A stretch of DNA of 6,106 nt from Methanobacteriota archaeon (GTDB taxonomy: Archaea; Halobacteriota; Methanomicrobia; Methanomicrobiales; Methanoculleaceae). Below the pieces are notes generated by a model, which was not told where the DNA came from, did not search any database, and worked only from the letters and a program-made list of their open reading frames with translations. Positions 5,938 through 6,106 of the stretch are shown here, in pieces; the stretch's first letter is position 1, and every line of letters begins with the position of its first letter. The position numbers and the translations under genes are program-made. The DNA is taken from the NCBI GenBank assembly GCA_023457135.1, contig JAEWMO010000090.1, positions 1 through 6,106 of the forward strand, written 5' to 3'.

Positions 5938-6106
5938 TTCTCCCGGATCGTCTCTTTGACGGCGATGCCGAAGTGCCGCCCGCCCTCCGCGATGCTGCCG
6001 AGCACTTTATCGCCGACCGCGAGGCTCGCGACCGATACGGCCGAACCGTCCTCCGCGACAAGCCGTATCGTCTCGGCGTTCTGGAGGACCAGGCTCACCG
6101 CTGCAT
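5934..6106 (-). CDS. 3-dehydroquinate synthase II, archaeal type, C-terminal fragment
   Basis: The minus-strand frame open from the window edge encodes the last 56 residues of a protein cut off by the window. It starts ...AAVSLVLQNAETIRLV and ends in a GRHFGIAVKETIREK tail with a TGA at 5934-5936. QNAETIRLV, the VSV..L..GD.VL segment and GRHFG are C-terminal hallmarks of the archaeal 3-dehydroquinate synthase (MJ1249 family), which is unrelated to bacterial AroB. That enzyme uses NAD to deaminate and cyclise 2-amino-3,7-dideoxy-D-threo-hept-6-ulosonate to 3-dehydroquinate. Full-length members are over 300 residues, so most of the gene, its start and perhaps the gene for the preceding enzyme lie beyond base 6106. 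The stop overlaps the tyrA start by four bases, which places this gene upstream in the same operon. The assignment comes from recognising the tail only; catalytic residues are outside the window. Confidence 0.88.
   Translation of the reverse strand, partial: AAVSLVLQNAETIRLVAEDGSAVSVASLAVGDKVLGSIAEGGRHFGIAVKETIREK
5940..5944 (-). promoter_or_regulatory. Ribosome binding site near the tyrA start
   Basis: GGGAG on the minus strand lies in the last codons of the 3-dehydroquinate synthase gene. It is two bases before ATG 5937, which is too close for normal use, and eleven bases before ATG 5928, which is rather far. Either the first ATG is reached by re-initiation at the overlap, or the shorter protein beginning MLAGIIGG is made. 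Confidence 0.4.

Noticed and set aside
1..6106. Mobile elements, tRNA or rRNA genes, CRISPR repeats, riboswitches, or an undescribed defence-type system
   Set aside because: Coding sequence of known metabolic genes fills nearly the whole window. I saw no direct or inverted repeat families, transposase motifs or structured RNA signals.

Overview
The window is a compact block of aromatic amino acid biosynthesis genes, almost certainly from an archaeon. The best guess is a high-GC methanogen of the Methanomicrobiales, Methanoculleus-like. The main evidence is the partial gene at the right edge, whose C-terminus matches the archaeal-type 3-dehydroquinate synthase (DHQS II). That enzyme belongs to the route starting from 2-amino-3,7-dideoxy-D-threo-hept-6-ulosonate rather than DAHP. 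Strong GGAGG-type ribosome sites, frequent AGG and ATA codons and very tight gene packing fit this placement. The genus is inferred from general resemblance, not from a database match.

Layout. On the plus strand, 41-670 encodes a stand-alone type I 3-dehydroquinate dehydratase (aroD). After an 18-base gap, everything else lies on the minus strand and reads right to left: the 3' end of DHQS II (5934-6106, cut by the window edge), prephenate dehydrogenase tyrA (5104-5937), prephenate dehydratase pheA (4313-5107), EPSP synthase aroA (3048-4316), a fused shikimate kinase-shikimate dehydrogenase (1687-3051) and chorismate synthase aroC (689-1690). All five minus-strand junctions are 4-base stop/start overlaps (ATGA four times, GTGA once), so this is very probably one translationally coupled operon whose promoter lies beyond base 6106. 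No stretch over about 40 bases lacks a gene.

How the genes work together. DHQS II makes 3-dehydroquinate and AroD dehydrates it to 3-dehydroshikimate. The dehydrogenase half of the fusion reduces that to shikimate, and the kinase half phosphorylates it. AroA adds the enolpyruvyl group and AroC forms chorismate. TyrA and PheA then act on prephenate, towards tyrosine and phenylalanine. The window therefore covers every step from 3-dehydroquinate to chorismate plus both terminal branches. It lacks chorismate mutase, the aminotransferases and the first enzyme of the archaeal route.

The most notable point is the kinase. It is the P-loop (bacterial AroK-like) type, whereas archaea generally use an unrelated GHMP-family shikimate kinase, and here it is fused in frame to the N-terminus of AroE. 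I found no mobile element, CRISPR array, RNA gene or broken gene. This is an unusual arrangement of known enzymes rather than a new system.
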